Assembly (NCBI RefSeq): GCF_004214835.1
Contig: NZ_PIQJ01000001.1
Coordinates: 372,001-436,000, forward strand
Source of the DNA: Pseudidiomarina tainanensis
GTDB taxonomy: Bacteria; Pseudomonadota; Gammaproteobacteria; Enterobacterales; Alteromonadaceae
DNA length: 64,000 bases
Direction of reading: 5' to 3'
Under the pieces are notes generated by a model, which saw only the letters and a program-made list of their open reading frames with translations, was not told the DNA's origin and made no database searches. Numbering within the stretch: position 1 is the stretch's first letter; every line of letters starts with the position of its first letter. Below, piece by piece: positions 48,196 through 57,990 of this stretch. Both the position numbers and the translations under genes were made by a program.

Positions 48196-48858
48196 ATGAA
48201 ACAATGGTTGTTAGCACTTGTAGTTGCGGTAGTTGCAGTTACCGGTAGTGGTGTTGCGCAGGCCGAGTTAATTCGTGACGAGAATCCATACATCTTATTG
48301 GAGAAACTCGCGAATAAAACTATCGAGCGAATTGAGCAAGATCGTGAACTTATTGATCAAGATATCAACCATATTCGTGTCGTCATTCGCGAAGAAATGA
48401 TGCCATATGTGGATTACGTTTACGCCGCCAAGCGTGTGTTAGGTCGTAACTTAACTGATACTACCGAAGAGCAACGGCAAGAATTTTACACAGTATTTCG
48501 TGATTACTTAATCACCACATACGCGGGTGCATTTACCCAATATGACGAGACCAAGCACACCATCGAGTTCGGTGACTCTGGTCGGTTTGAAGAAGGTAGC
48601 CGCATGGTGGTTGTTAACACGCGACTGATTGAAGAAGGTCGTCCACCCGTGCGTATGGATTTTAAAATGCGTTATGACAATGGCGATAACGTTTGGAAAG
48701 CATACGATCTCGTCGTTGAAGGTGTTAGCTTACTGAATAGTAAGCAAGCGGAAATCAGCGCAGTGATCCGTAGTAACGGGATTGATGGCACGATTGCATT
48801 GTTACGCGAAAAGGCGCAAGAATCAGTGAAGCCGCATGATGGCGTAGGTGCCGAATAA
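48196..48858 (+). CDS. mlaC: Periplasmic phospholipid carrier MlaC
   Basis: 220 residues with a signal peptide (~1-23, ending AQA). The Tol-Tol-Ttg2 lipid-binding fold is recognisable from MMPYVDYVYAAKRVLGRN and FRDYLITTYAGAFTQY. Shuttles phospholipid between MlaA and MlaFEDB. AAGGAG precedes the ATG; stop overlaps mlaB. Confidence 0.95.
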   Translation: MKQWLLALVVAVVAVTGSGVAQAELIRDENPYILLEKLANKTIERIEQDRELIDQDINHIRVVIREEMMPYVDYVYAAKRVLGRNLTDTTEEQRQEFYTVFRDYLITTYAGAFTQYDETKHTIEFGDSGRFEEGSRMVVVNTRLIEEGRPPVRMDFKMRYDNGDNVWKAYDLVVEGVSLLNSKQAEISAVIRSNGIDGTIALLREKAQESVKPHDGVGAE

Positions 48859-49172
48859 TGAAAACTTGCGAGTGGCAGCGTGGTGAAGACAACGAAATTC
48901 AATTCATCGGTGAATTGGATCGGATGACTGTACCTGCACTTTGGAAGCAACGTAAGAGCTGGCTAAGCGGTGAGCAAGTGCTTACTCTAAATCTGCAAGG
49001 CGTCACCAAAATAGATTCAGCCGGCGTGGCGATGCTGCTTGAAGCCAAACGTGCAGTGTTAGCAGATCAACGTGAGCTCGCTATAACTCATGCGAACCAA
49101 CAGCTGCACGCCATGGTGCAGGTTAGTGGTGTGTCGGCACTACTACAACTGAATGAACACACAAATAAATAA
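48858..49172 (+). CDS. mlaB: STAS-domain subunit MlaB
   Basis: 104-residue STAS protein that stabilises and activates MlaF. LNLQGVTKIDSAGVAMLLEA contains the conserved Ser/Thr-like turn (DSAG). Start overlaps the mlaC stop (TAATG). Confidence 0.93.
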   Translation: MKTCEWQRGEDNEIQFIGELDRMTVPALWKQRKSWLSGEQVLTLNLQGVTKIDSAGVAMLLEAKRAVLADQRELAITHANQQLHAMVQVSGVSALLQLNEHTNK

Positions 49173-49182
49173 AAGCGATTAA

Positions 49183-49449
49183 ATGAATATGATGACAGCA
49201 GAATCAATTCAACAGCGATTGTTGGATGAGCTCGATGTAACTGAAGTTTTGGTAAAGCTTGACGGCAGCCATGCGAATATTACCGTGGTTGGTGAAATGT
49301 TTGCCGAACTCTCGCGGGTTAAAAAGCAACAAGTTGTTTATGCACCGCTCAAAGAATTAATCGCTAGCGGCGAATTGCACGCTGTATCAATTCGTACCTA
49401 TACCCCGACCGAATGGCAACGCGAGAAAAAGCTCGCGATGCTCAGTTAA
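49183..49449 (+). CDS. ibaG: BolA-family protein IbaG
   Basis: 88 residues. BolA fold with VKLDGSHANITVVGEMF and the conserved terminal helix region (LHAVSIRTYTPTEW). Family members bind a [2Fe-2S] cluster with monothiol glutaredoxin and link acid response to iron-sulfur handling. Conserved position between mlaB and murA. Confidence 0.94.
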   Translation: MNMMTAESIQQRLLDELDVTEVLVKLDGSHANITVVGEMFAELSRVKKQQVVYAPLKELIASGELHAVSIRTYTPTEWQREKKLAMLS

Positions 49450-49461
49450 GCGGCAGAGTAA

Positions 49462-50733
<1,272 letters not shown>

Positions 50734-50737
50734 CTTC

Positions 50738-51787
50738 TTACTGCAGTTTAGTAATCGTCACTGCCGTTGTTTCTTCTTTATTGTCTCGTAAAAACTGAAC
50801 CTGCAAAGTGGTGCCAGGTTTGGTGTTAGCAACCAGTGCTAAGCCCTCTGCTGCCGACTGCATCGGCTGACCATTAATTTCCGTAATATAATCTTCGGCG
50901 CGCAAGCCTGCTCGCTCTGCTGGGCTGTTTGGGTCGACGCCAGTGATGAAAATTCCGGGCTGTGTATAGGGACTGGATTGCGGCGTTTCACCTGCTTGTA
51001 CACCCAAATAACCGCGTACAACTTCACCTTCTCGAATCAGCGTGTCCATCACTGAACGTGCCAGCGGGTAGGGAACGGCAAAGTAAATCCCATCAATGCC
51101 TTGGCCGCGGGCGTCACGAAATTGCGCATTGTTAATTCCCACCAAATAACCTTGGCTATTAATAAGGGCACCACCGGAGGCGCCTTCATTAATCACTGCG
51201 TCCATTTGAATCAGATCTGCGTGAGAGTTAATGACCCCCATACGTCCACCGGTCGCACTGATAATACCTTGTGTAATGGTTTGACCTAAGTTGTGAGGGT
51301 TGCCAATGGCAAGAACTACGTCGCCAACTTGGGTTGTCAGCGTTTCATTTTGAGGAATCGTTGGTAAGTTATCCGCCTCAATACGTACCACCGCTAAATC
51401 GGTTATCCGATCATAACCAATCACTTGACCGCTATAATTACGGCCATCCTGCAATGCGACCTGTATTTCATTCACATCGGCAACAACATGATACGCGGTG
51501 AGTATGTGACCGCGGTTATCCATGATAACACCAGAGCCTAAGCGCACTAGCGTGTTCGGTCGGCGCGAGTAATACGAATCACGCGTTGAACCGATACTGT
51601 AGATGTTTACCACTGCTGGCGCAGCGCGCTGAACCGCTGTGGAGAAGCTAAATGGTTGCTCTGATTGCTGTGAATCACCAGTGAACTGTTCACGCAGGTG
51701 AGGTAGGGCATAAATCACGATAGCTGCGACTGCGAGGCCAAGAATGACTGATCGAACAATATACCAAGCGAATTGCCGTAGCTGCAT
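50738..51787 (-). CDS. degS: Site-1 protease DegS
   Basis: 349 residues from ATG 51787 (E. coli DegS 355); a GTG at 51832 would add 15 residues and is less likely. N-terminal membrane anchor (~8-28), trypsin-like domain with His in TAYHVVADV, Asp in RITDLAVVRI and Ser in NEGASGGALIN, one PDZ domain (~255-345). Senses misfolded porins and cuts RseA to free sigma-E. The residue before the Gly-Ser motif is Ala where HtrA proteins usually have Asn (GNSGG). Confidence 0.93.
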   Translation of the reverse strand: MQLRQFAWYIVRSVILGLAVAAIVIYALPHLREQFTGDSQQSEQPFSFSTAVQRAAPAVVNIYSIGSTRDSYYSRRPNTLVRLGSGVIMDNRGHILTAYHVVADVNEIQVALQDGRNYSGQVIGYDRITDLAVVRIEADNLPTIPQNETLTTQVGDVVLAIGNPHNLGQTITQGIISATGGRMGVINSHADLIQMDAVINEGASGGALINSQGYLVGINNAQFRDARGQGIDGIYFAVPYPLARSVMDTLIREGEVVRGYLGVQAGETPQSSPYTQPGIFITGVDPNSPAERAGLRAEDYITEINGQPMQSAAEGLALVANTKPGTTLQVQFLRDNKEETTAVTITKLQ

Positions 51788-51843
51788 AGCGACTTGTAAC
51801 CTATTGATTAAGAATACTGCAAAGCATAACACTGTTTACAAAA

Positions 51844-51867
51844 GAAGGCAGTATCTCAACTGCCTTC
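51844..51867. terminator. Terminator between degQ and degS
   Basis: 9-bp stem GAAGGCAGT / ACTGCCTTC, loop of six. On minus it is followed by TTTTG, so it should end degQ transcription before degS; on plus it is followed by GTTTT. Confidence 0.8.
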
Positions 51868-51909
51868 GTTTTGTCATACGTTACTTTTGAACATTCGCAG
51901 CGTAGCTAA

Positions 51910-53256
51910 CTAGCCGCCACGTAACACAAGGTATAATTGCGAGTTTCCGCGACGAATATTCAGAGCGACCACGCTTCCGGCGTTGCTTAATGCTTCACGT
52001 AACTCACTCATGCTATTCACAGGGCTGCGATTCACACCGATAATGGCGTCGTCTTTGCGAATACCATAGCGCTCCGCTAATGAACCTTCTTCAATTTCGG
52101 TAACCTTGAGGCCGCCGCGTTCGTCCGGAACCAAGGTAATACCATCAAGTGCAGGATGCAGAGCAGCCGCCGTTACTGCCTGTTCGTCAGCAGTTAACAC
52201 CACATCGAAATCACGCTCTTTACCGTCACGTAAAACCGTAATACTCAGTTCTTTGCCGGCACCGATTGTGCTAACACGCGCACCTAAATCAGCAAAGGTT
52301 CGAATTTTTTCACCATTCACAGCAACGATAACATCGCCTGATTTCAAACCCGCTTTATCGGCCGCTCCTTCCGGAATGACTTCGGCGATAAAAGCGCCTT
52401 GGTTCGCCTTCAGTTCGAGCGCTTTGGCAATTTCATGAGTCAAATCATTACCACGAACACCAAGCACACCACGACGCACTTCACCAAACTCAACCAACTG
52501 CGCAACAAGATTCTTCATCATGTCAGCTGGGATGGCAAAACCGATACCGATGTTACCACCGTTTGGTCCCAAAATAGCCGTGTTGATACCAATCAACTCG
52601 CCTTTTAACGTCACCAATGCGCCGCCAGAGTTACCACTATTAATTGCCGCGTCGGTTTGAATGAAGTTTTCAATCTCTTCAATACCCAAGCCACTGCGCC
52701 CCAACGCACTGACAATACCAGAGGTCACGGTTTGGCCAAGACCAAACGGATTACCGATAGCGACAACGAAATCGCCCACACGTAAATCAGCTGAACTACC
52801 AATTTTAATTTCAGTGAGGTTCTCGCCGTCTTTTATTTTAAGCAGTGCAATGTCCGAGCGATCATCGGTACCAATAACCGTGGCATCAAATTGGCGTCCG
52901 TCTTTCAAGGTCACCATGATCTCAGACGCGCCGTCAATTACGTGATTATTTGTGACCACGTAACCCTCATCAGCATCGATAATGACGCCAGAACCTAATC
53001 CTTGGAATGGACGTTCTTGTACTTGCTCACGAGGGCCACCTGGACCAAAGAAAAAGCGAAACATATCTGGAATGCGCTGGCGCACCTCACGCTTACCTTT
53101 TACTGAGATATTCACCACCGCAGGGGTGACTTCCTCAAGCATAGGGGCCAGCGTAGGCGTTTCATTTTTGTCACCAAAAAAAGGAATGCCGGCTGAAACA
53201 GGTGCAATAATTAACGCACTTGCCAATGCCAGAACCGCAATGAACTTCACTTTCAT
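51910..53256 (-). CDS. degQ: Periplasmic serine endoprotease DegQ (HtrA family)
   Basis: 448 residues: signal peptide (~1-22, ending APVSA), protease domain with His in VTNNHVIDGA, Asp in RSDIALLKI and Ser in NSGNSGGALV, and two PDZ domains (~255-345 and ~365-445). Degrades unfolded envelope proteins. AGGAG is nine bases from the ATG. Separated from degS by a terminator, so the two are likely regulated apart. Confidence 0.95.
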   Translation of the reverse strand: MKVKFIAVLALASALIIAPVSAGIPFFGDKNETPTLAPMLEEVTPAVVNISVKGKREVRQRIPDMFRFFFGPGGPREQVQERPFQGLGSGVIIDADEGYVVTNNHVIDGASEIMVTLKDGRQFDATVIGTDDRSDIALLKIKDGENLTEIKIGSSADLRVGDFVVAIGNPFGLGQTVTSGIVSALGRSGLGIEEIENFIQTDAAINSGNSGGALVTLKGELIGINTAILGPNGGNIGIGFAIPADMMKNLVAQLVEFGEVRRGVLGVRGNDLTHEIAKALELKANQGAFIAEVIPEGAADKAGLKSGDVIVAVNGEKIRTFADLGARVSTIGAGKELSITVLRDGKERDFDVVLTADEQAVTAAALHPALDGITLVPDERGGLKVTEIEEGSLAERYGIRKDDAIIGVNRSPVNSMSELREALSNAGSVVALNIRRGNSQLYLVLRGG

Positions 53257-53283
53257 CAGAGTTAACTCCTATACATGCAAATT

Positions 53284-53306
53284 CTGCTAGAAGATGTCGC
53301 TAGCAG
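53284..53306 (-). promoter_or_regulatory. Stem-loop in the degQ leader
   Basis: 7-bp perfect stem CTGCTAG / CTAGCAG with a nine-base loop, about 30 bases before the degQ start and upstream of its AGGAG. Function unknown. Confidence 0.4.
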
Positions 53307-53336
53307 GGCTCGAAATAATTTCAGGTAGATGCAGTT

Positions 53337-53363
53337 AAAGACTGACTCAGATTAAATAAGTTC
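53337..53363 (-). promoter_or_regulatory. Possible sigma-E-like promoter for degQ
   Basis: On minus, GAACTT (53363-53358), a 15-bp spacer and GTCTTT (53342-53337). The -35 matches the sigma-E GGAACTT core well; the -10 only partly. Biologically sensible for an envelope protease, but a short match like this may be chance. Confidence 0.3.
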
Positions 53364-53404
53364 ACCGTGGATGTGTTTCAAGATGTAAAACAGAAAATAA
53401 AGGC

Positions 53405-53491
53405 GATATTAGCTATTCGATATTAGATATTAGAGAGAACAGAAATACCCGATTCATCAGTCCTAATATCTAATATCGAATAGCTAATATC
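53405..53491. repeat. Palindromic intergenic repeat, copy C (perfect 29-bp arms)
   Basis: Arms 53405-53433 and 53463-53491 are exact reverse complements over 29 bp, separated by 29 nt containing AGAAATACCCG, a core shared with copy D. Lies downstream of zapG and upstream of degQ, both on minus; a transcript through it would fold into a long hairpin. Confidence 0.95.
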
Positions 53492-53502
53492 ATTTTTGGG
53501 GG

Positions 53503-53919
53503 TTATTTGAATAGGCCGGATTTGGTGTCGCTGTAATCACGCGGCATATCACTTGGCGCCTTATCATCCGAGCGGCGTTTTTCGCCCTTTACCTTGTTTG
53601 CCATTCGCAATTCGCGAATAGTATCTTCCGCAAAAAATGGCAAACTTGGCTGCTCTTGCTCACGCTGTAATAAGTCCGCGCTGTGATGTAAATACGCTTT
53701 TAGCTTGTCTTGAGTTTCTTCGAGTTGACCTACCAGAGCTTGAGCAGTTGCAAGGTGCTCGGCAACTTCTTGACGATAATCGGCAAGCTGTTGTTTGGTT
53801 TGGGTAACTTGTTGGTTTAACTCGGCTTCATCCGAATGCTCTGCGAGCCAGTAACGCGCCACAAAAAAACCAACGATTGCGCCTGCTATGACGAGTAAAA
53901 TTCCAACAATCCAGCTCAT
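53503..53919 (-). CDS. zapG: Cell-division/envelope protein ZapG (YhcB, DUF1043)
   Basis: 138 residues: N-terminal membrane helix (~3-22), long coiled coil (~30-90) and a C-terminal segment with PRDYSDTKSGLF that matches the family ending. YhcB links envelope growth and division. Divergent from zapE and upstream of degQ as in E. coli. Confidence 0.93.
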   Translation of the reverse strand: MSWIVGILLVIAGAIVGFFVARYWLAEHSDEAELNQQVTQTKQQLADYRQEVAEHLATAQALVGQLEETQDKLKAYLHHSADLLQREQEQPSLPFFAEDTIRELRMANKVKGEKRRSDDKAPSDMPRDYSDTKSGLFK

Positions 53920-53989
53920 AAAAACTCCTTAAAAATGCATTTCGCATGATAAACTACTGTCTACTAGCATAATCTAGAACAGGGTCGAA

Positions 53990-55117
53990 GTGGTAGTGAC
54001 AACGAACAAGCTTACGCCATTATTAAAATATGAGCAGGATTTAGCGACTGGCAATTTCCAGCCGGACGCCGCGCAACGTCGAGCTGTAGAGGAATTGCAG
54101 CGGCTTTATGACGAACTGGTCTTATTTCATCAAGCTGAAGCTAAGTCGAGCTTATTGAGTCGCTTGAAGAAGACTTTCGGTGGTGGTCAGCCCACGCCAA
54201 AGGGGATTTACTTTTGGGGTGGCGTTGGTCGCGGTAAAACTTATTTGGTTGATACATTCTTCGAAACCTTACCGTTTGAGCGCAAGCTTCGCGTTCACTT
54301 TCACCGCTTTATGCATCGTGTGCATAACGAACTGAAGGAGCTAAAAGGGCGTAGCGATCCTCTACCAATTATTGCAGACAAGCTTGCCAGCGAAGCGCGA
54401 GTGGTCTGTTTTGATGAGTTTTTTGTGCAAGATATAACCGATGCCATGATTCTCGGCACGTTAATGCAAGAGCTCTTCAAGCGCAACGTGGTGTTAGTTG
54501 CAACTTCCAATATCGTCCCTGACGAGCTGTATCGTAACGGTCTGCAGCGGCAGCGTTTTATTCCTGCAATTGAACTAATCAAACAGCATTGCCAAGTGAT
54601 CAACGTTGATAGTGGTATCGACTATCGTTTACGCACGCTAACTCGTGCTGAAATATACCATGCTCCAGCTGATGCTGGCGCCGATGAAAATTTACAGCGT
54701 TATTTTACCGAGTTGGCGCCGGACCATTGTAACCGCGACGAACGCGGTTACATTGTGGTGAATAATCGCAATATTCCGGTACGGATGGAGTGCGACGATG
54801 TGGTGTTATTTTCGTTTGACGCCATTTGTGGTGGTCCTCGTTCACAGAACGACTATATTGAAATAGCGCAGTGTTACCACGCGGTACTGATTAGCGAAGT
54901 GCCACAAATGGGCGCCCAAAACGATGATGCGGCACGGCGCTTTATTGCATTAGTGGATGAATTTTATGAGCGTCGCGTCAAATTGATCATGTCTGGTGCA
55001 GCGCCATTGGACGAGCTGTATACGCAAGGCAAGTTGAATTTCGAATTTAAACGCTGTGTAAGTCGCTTACTTGAAATGCAAAGCCACGAATATTTAGGAC
55101 TGGCCCATAAACCATGA
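53990..55117 (+). CDS. zapE: Cell-division ATPase ZapE (AFG1-like)
   Basis: 375 residues. Walker A GGVGRGKTYL, Walker B VVCFDEFFVQD. Acts at the FtsZ ring late in constriction. Start taken as GTG 53990 with AGGG five bases upstream; GTG 53996 is an alternative. Its stop overlaps the next gene by four bases. Confidence 0.95.
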   Translation: MVVTTNKLTPLLKYEQDLATGNFQPDAAQRRAVEELQRLYDELVLFHQAEAKSSLLSRLKKTFGGGQPTPKGIYFWGGVGRGKTYLVDTFFETLPFERKLRVHFHRFMHRVHNELKELKGRSDPLPIIADKLASEARVVCFDEFFVQDITDAMILGTLMQELFKRNVVLVATSNIVPDELYRNGLQRQRFIPAIELIKQHCQVINVDSGIDYRLRTLTRAEIYHAPADAGADENLQRYFTELAPDHCNRDERGYIVVNNRNIPVRMECDDVVLFSFDAICGGPRSQNDYIEIAQCYHAVLISEVPQMGAQNDDAARRFIALVDEFYERRVKLIMSGAAPLDELYTQGKLNFEFKRCVSRLLEMQSHEYLGLAHKP

Positions 55118-56667
55118 CGTTGACTGATTGGACTTTAGCATTGGGTGGACTTGGCCTGCTACTCCTTGGTATGCAGCTGCTAACCGACGGGCTTAAAGCT
55201 GCCGCCGGCACCCATTTGCAAAGCTTTTTAGAGCGTTCGACACAGACACGGTTGCGCGCAGCATTTGCCGGGTTTACCGTCACGGCGCTGGTGCAGGCTT
55301 CTGGCGCAGTAGTTGTCGCTTTGCTCGGCTTTACTAATGCTGGGATGCTCAAGCTCAAACAAGCTGCTTGGGTTGTTTTCGGCAGTAATGTCGGCACCAC
55401 CATGACAGCCTGGATTGTGGCGTTAATTGGTTTGAAGTTTAATGTTGGCATGATTGCATGGCCACTTATTGGCCTCGGAATGCTATTGCAATTGGTGCGT
55501 CGCTCTTCTCCATCAGGCAGTGTCGGGTTAGCTATCGCTGGATTTGGTGTTCTTTTCGTCGGCTTAGACACTTTACGAGATGCTTTCGAGCAACTTGTCA
55601 CTATCATGCCGGTAGAGCAGTTTTCTGTGAGTGGGCCATTAAGCATATTATTAGCCGTTTTTGCTGGTGTGTTGCTGACAGCCTTGATGCAATCCTCGTC
55701 AGCGGCACTAGCAATTGTCTTAACGGCCTCAGTCAGCGGCGCATTTACACCTTTAGCCGGTGCAGCGGTTGTCATTGGCGCCAATATTGGAACCACACTG
55801 ACCGCACTACTTGCGAGTATTGGTGCGACTGCTCACGCCAAGCGCTTGTCGGCAGTTCATGTGTTGATGAACGCTGTCACCGCTGTTGTGGCATTGATAT
55901 TGCTCGTGCCAATGTGGTGGGTTGCTGAAATCCTTTCAGGGGGCGAGCAGGTCACCAATATTAGTACCGGCCTCGCTATCTTTCATACATTATTCAATGT
56001 GCTCGGCTTAGTTCTTATGTGGTTTCTTGATGAGCGTATTTTCCGGCGAGTTGAGAGCTGGTACCGGTTACCGCCATTACGTTCTGGTGAACCACGTTTT
56101 CTCGATAAAACCGTTTTAGAAGTTCCTTCAATGGGCCTGAACGCAATACAGCAGGAGCTCAACCGCGTATTGCGTCAATATGTTATACGTCTGCGCATGC
56201 TCCTCAAAGATGAAGGCGCTTTAAAGGAAACCGAGGAAGATATCGCAACCGGTGAATTGTTAGCTCATATTCAAACCTATCTGACCAAGCTAAGCGCCAA
56301 ACAACTGCATGGCGATGAAGCATTGCTGCTTGCCGAACTGCATACCAGCCATGCTCGCTTGCGCGATCTACGTGATATTGTCGAAAAACTACGTGCCGCA
56401 ACACCGACACAAATTGACGCCAGTTTGAACCACCAACTCCGCGAACAGTTACTCGAGTTACTTAACGGCGCCGACATGAAAGATCGTCCCGAAGCAAACT
56501 GGGCTTCTCTTGTGAGCTCGATACGCGCGACGCGCAACTTGCTCCGTCACACATGGTTAAATCGCATCGCAGCAAACGAGTTAGAACCAACGGAAGGGGC
56601 GGCGTTGATGCAGTTGGCAAGTATGTGGGAACGCAGCGCCGAAATCATCACCGCTCTCAAAACCTAA
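55114..56667 (+). CDS. Na/Pi cotransporter family protein (NptA/YjbB-like) with PhoU-like C-terminus
   Basis: 517 residues: about nine membrane segments in two inverted halves (~1-310), with the paired motifs LVQASGAVVVALLGF / LMQSSSAALAIVLTAS and GSNVGTTMTAWIVALIG / GANIGTTLTALLASIGA, followed by a helical cytoplasmic PhoU-like domain (~340-517). Such proteins export or import phosphate with sodium. The first half has QASGA where the family usually has QSSSA. Coupled to zapE by overlap, with no obvious functional link. Confidence 0.88.
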   Translation: MTLTDWTLALGGLGLLLLGMQLLTDGLKAAAGTHLQSFLERSTQTRLRAAFAGFTVTALVQASGAVVVALLGFTNAGMLKLKQAAWVVFGSNVGTTMTAWIVALIGLKFNVGMIAWPLIGLGMLLQLVRRSSPSGSVGLAIAGFGVLFVGLDTLRDAFEQLVTIMPVEQFSVSGPLSILLAVFAGVLLTALMQSSSAALAIVLTASVSGAFTPLAGAAVVIGANIGTTLTALLASIGATAHAKRLSAVHVLMNAVTAVVALILLVPMWWVAEILSGGEQVTNISTGLAIFHTLFNVLGLVLMWFLDERIFRRVESWYRLPPLRSGEPRFLDKTVLEVPSMGLNAIQQELNRVLRQYVIRLRMLLKDEGALKETEEDIATGELLAHIQTYLTKLSAKQLHGDEALLLAELHTSHARLRDLRDIVEKLRAATPTQIDASLNHQLREQLLELLNGADMKDRPEANWASLVSSIRATRNLLRHTWLNRIAANELEPTEGAALMQLASMWERSAEIITALKT

Positions 56668-56676
56668 AAGCAAATA

Positions 56677-56797
56677 CGATATTAGCTCTTAGATATTGGA
56701 TATTTGAAAAGGACAAATACCCGCTATTCCCTGATATCCAATAGCTAATATCGTCGTCGATGTTTTAATATCTAATATCCAATATCTAATATCGTCG
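56677..56797. repeat. Palindromic intergenic repeat, copy D (composite: one left arm, two right arms)
   Basis: Left arm 56677-56705, loop containing ACAAATACCCG (shared with copy C), first right arm 56733-56753, then a second right arm 56766-56793. The left arm carries a short insertion relative to copy B. The element fills the gap between the Na/Pi gene and the rplM promoter and ends one base before its -35 box. Confidence 0.85.
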
Positions 56798-56826
56798 TTG
56801 ATCTTTTAAGCGCTTTTCCCTATAAT
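56798..56826 (+). promoter_or_regulatory. Sigma-70 promoter of rplM-rpsI
   Basis: TTGATC (56798-56803), 17-bp spacer, perfect TATAAT (56821-56826) followed by CCGCGC, a GC-rich discriminator typical of stringently controlled ribosomal promoters. The transcript would have a leader of about 110 nt. Confidence 0.8.
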
Positions 56827-56871
56827 CCGCGCAGCCCACGTTACAGGTACAACTAACCGAATTTGTGGCTC

Positions 56872-56893
56872 AACCACAACGGTTGTTGTGGTT
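56872..56893 (+). promoter_or_regulatory. Leader hairpin upstream of rplM
   Basis: 9-bp perfect stem AACCACAAC / GTTGTGGTT with a GGTT tetraloop in the rplM 5' leader, 53 bases before the start codon. In E. coli L13 represses its own operon through the leader; this stem is a candidate binding site, by analogy only. Confidence 0.5.
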
Positions 56894-56946
56894 CGCGGGG
56901 AAGCCCGGAACTACTGTCGTGAACCTTAAAGAAAGAGTAATTCTCA

Positions 56947-57375
56947 ATGAGTACATTTGTTGCAAAACCAGAAACAGTACAACGTGACTGGTATGTTATT
57001 GACGCTGAAGGTAAAACTTTAGGTCGTTTGGCAACTGAAGTTGCCCGTCGTTTGCGCGGTAAGCACAAGCCTGAGTACACTCCTCACGTTGACACTGGTG
57101 ATTACATCATCATCGTTAACGCTGAAAAAGTTGCTGTAACTGGCCGCAAAGCGCAAAACAAAATCTACTATTCACACACGGGTTACCCAGGTGGTATCAA
57201 AGAAATCAACTTCGAGAAGTTGATTGCTAAGAAGCCTGAAATGGTAATTCAGAAAGCGGTGAAAGGTATGTTACCTCGTGGTCCACTAGGTCGTGCCATG
57301 TTCCGTAAACTGAAAGTGTACGCTGGTGCAGAGCACAATCATGTCGCTCAGCAACCAAAACAACTTGAAATTTAA
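56947..57375 (+). CDS. rplM: 50S ribosomal protein L13
   Basis: 142 residues, the standard length. [20 protein letters not shown] and [20 protein letters not shown] are diagnostic. Early-binding large-subunit protein. First gene of the conserved rplM-rpsI pair, 17 bp before rpsI. Confidence 0.98.
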   Translation: MSTFVAKPETVQRDWYVIDAEGKTLGRLATEVARRLRGKHKPEYTPHVDTGDYIIIVNAEKVAVTGRKAQNKIYYSHTGYPGGIKEINFEKLIAKKPEMVIQKAVKGMLPRGPLGRAMFRKLKVYAGAEHNHVAQQPKQLEI

Positions 57376-57392
57376 GACGGAGCATGAAGACT

Positions 57393-57785
57393 ATGGCACA
57401 GAATCAATACTACGGTACTGGTCGTCGCAAAAGCTCAACTGCACGCGTTTTCTTGCGTCCAGGTAGCGGCAACATCAGCATCAATAACCGCACTTTAGAA
57501 GAATACTTCGGTCGTGAAACCGCTCGTATGGTTGTTCGTCAACCGCTTGAGTTGGTAGACATGGTTGAAAAATTCGACTTATACATCACTGTGAAAGGTG
57601 GTGGTGCAAGTGGTCAAGCAGGCGCAGTGCGTCACGGTATCACCCGTGCACTGATGCAATATGACGAAGCTTTACGTGGTGACTTACGTCGCGCGGGTTA
57701 TGTAACTCGTGACGCGCGTCAAGTTGAGCGTAAGAAAGTCGGCTTGCATAAAGCACGTAAGCGTCCACAGTTCTCGAAGCGTTAA
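57393..57785 (+). CDS. rpsI: 30S ribosomal protein S9
   Basis: 130 residues from ATG 57393, matching E. coli S9; an in-frame ATG at 57384 lies too close to GGAG. The C-terminal [12 protein letters not shown] tail reaches the P-site tRNA. A strong terminator follows. Confidence 0.98.
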   Translation: MAQNQYYGTGRRKSSTARVFLRPGSGNISINNRTLEEYFGRETARMVVRQPLELVDMVEKFDLYITVKGGGASGQAGAVRHGITRALMQYDEALRGDLRRAGYVTRDARQVERKKVGLHKARKRPQFSKR

Positions 57786-57808
57786 TTCTTCGAAATCTCG
57801 ACTGCATC

Positions 57809-57837
57809 AAAAACCCGGCCTTTGTGCCGGGTTTTTT
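57809..57837 (+). terminator. Rho-independent terminator after rpsI
   Basis: 11-bp stem AAAAACCCGGC / GCCGGGTTTTT with a six-base loop, ending in a run of six T. Separates the ribosomal operon from petABC. Confidence 0.93.
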
Positions 57838-57847
57838 GTCTTTATCC

Positions 57848-57876
57848 TTGTAAAAATCAGGGCATTTCTTTATCAT
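57848..57876 (+). promoter_or_regulatory. Candidate sigma-70 promoter of petABC
   Basis: TTGTAA (57848-57853), 17-bp spacer, TATCAT (57871-57876), just after the rpsI terminator and about 115 bp before petA. Confidence 0.5.
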
Positions 57877-57990
57877 CTGAAGGCATTTTTTTGCCGTTCG
57901 CCTAAAATCACTTGGGTGAACCTATCGCAGCAGCTAATTACTGACTTCGCGGCGATGTCTCGCGAAGCGTCCAAACTGGAGAGTAAGTGG

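Noticed and set aside
55047-55796. 249-codon minus-strand open frame opposite the Na/Pi cotransporter
   Set aside because: Low-complexity Ala/Pro/Ser/Thr sequence antisense to a clear membrane protein gene; no domain or start signal.
57709-57990. N-terminal extension of the Rieske protein into rpsI
   Set aside because: It would read through rpsI and its terminator; homology, the twin-arginine signal and a Shine-Dalgarno all point to ATG 57991.
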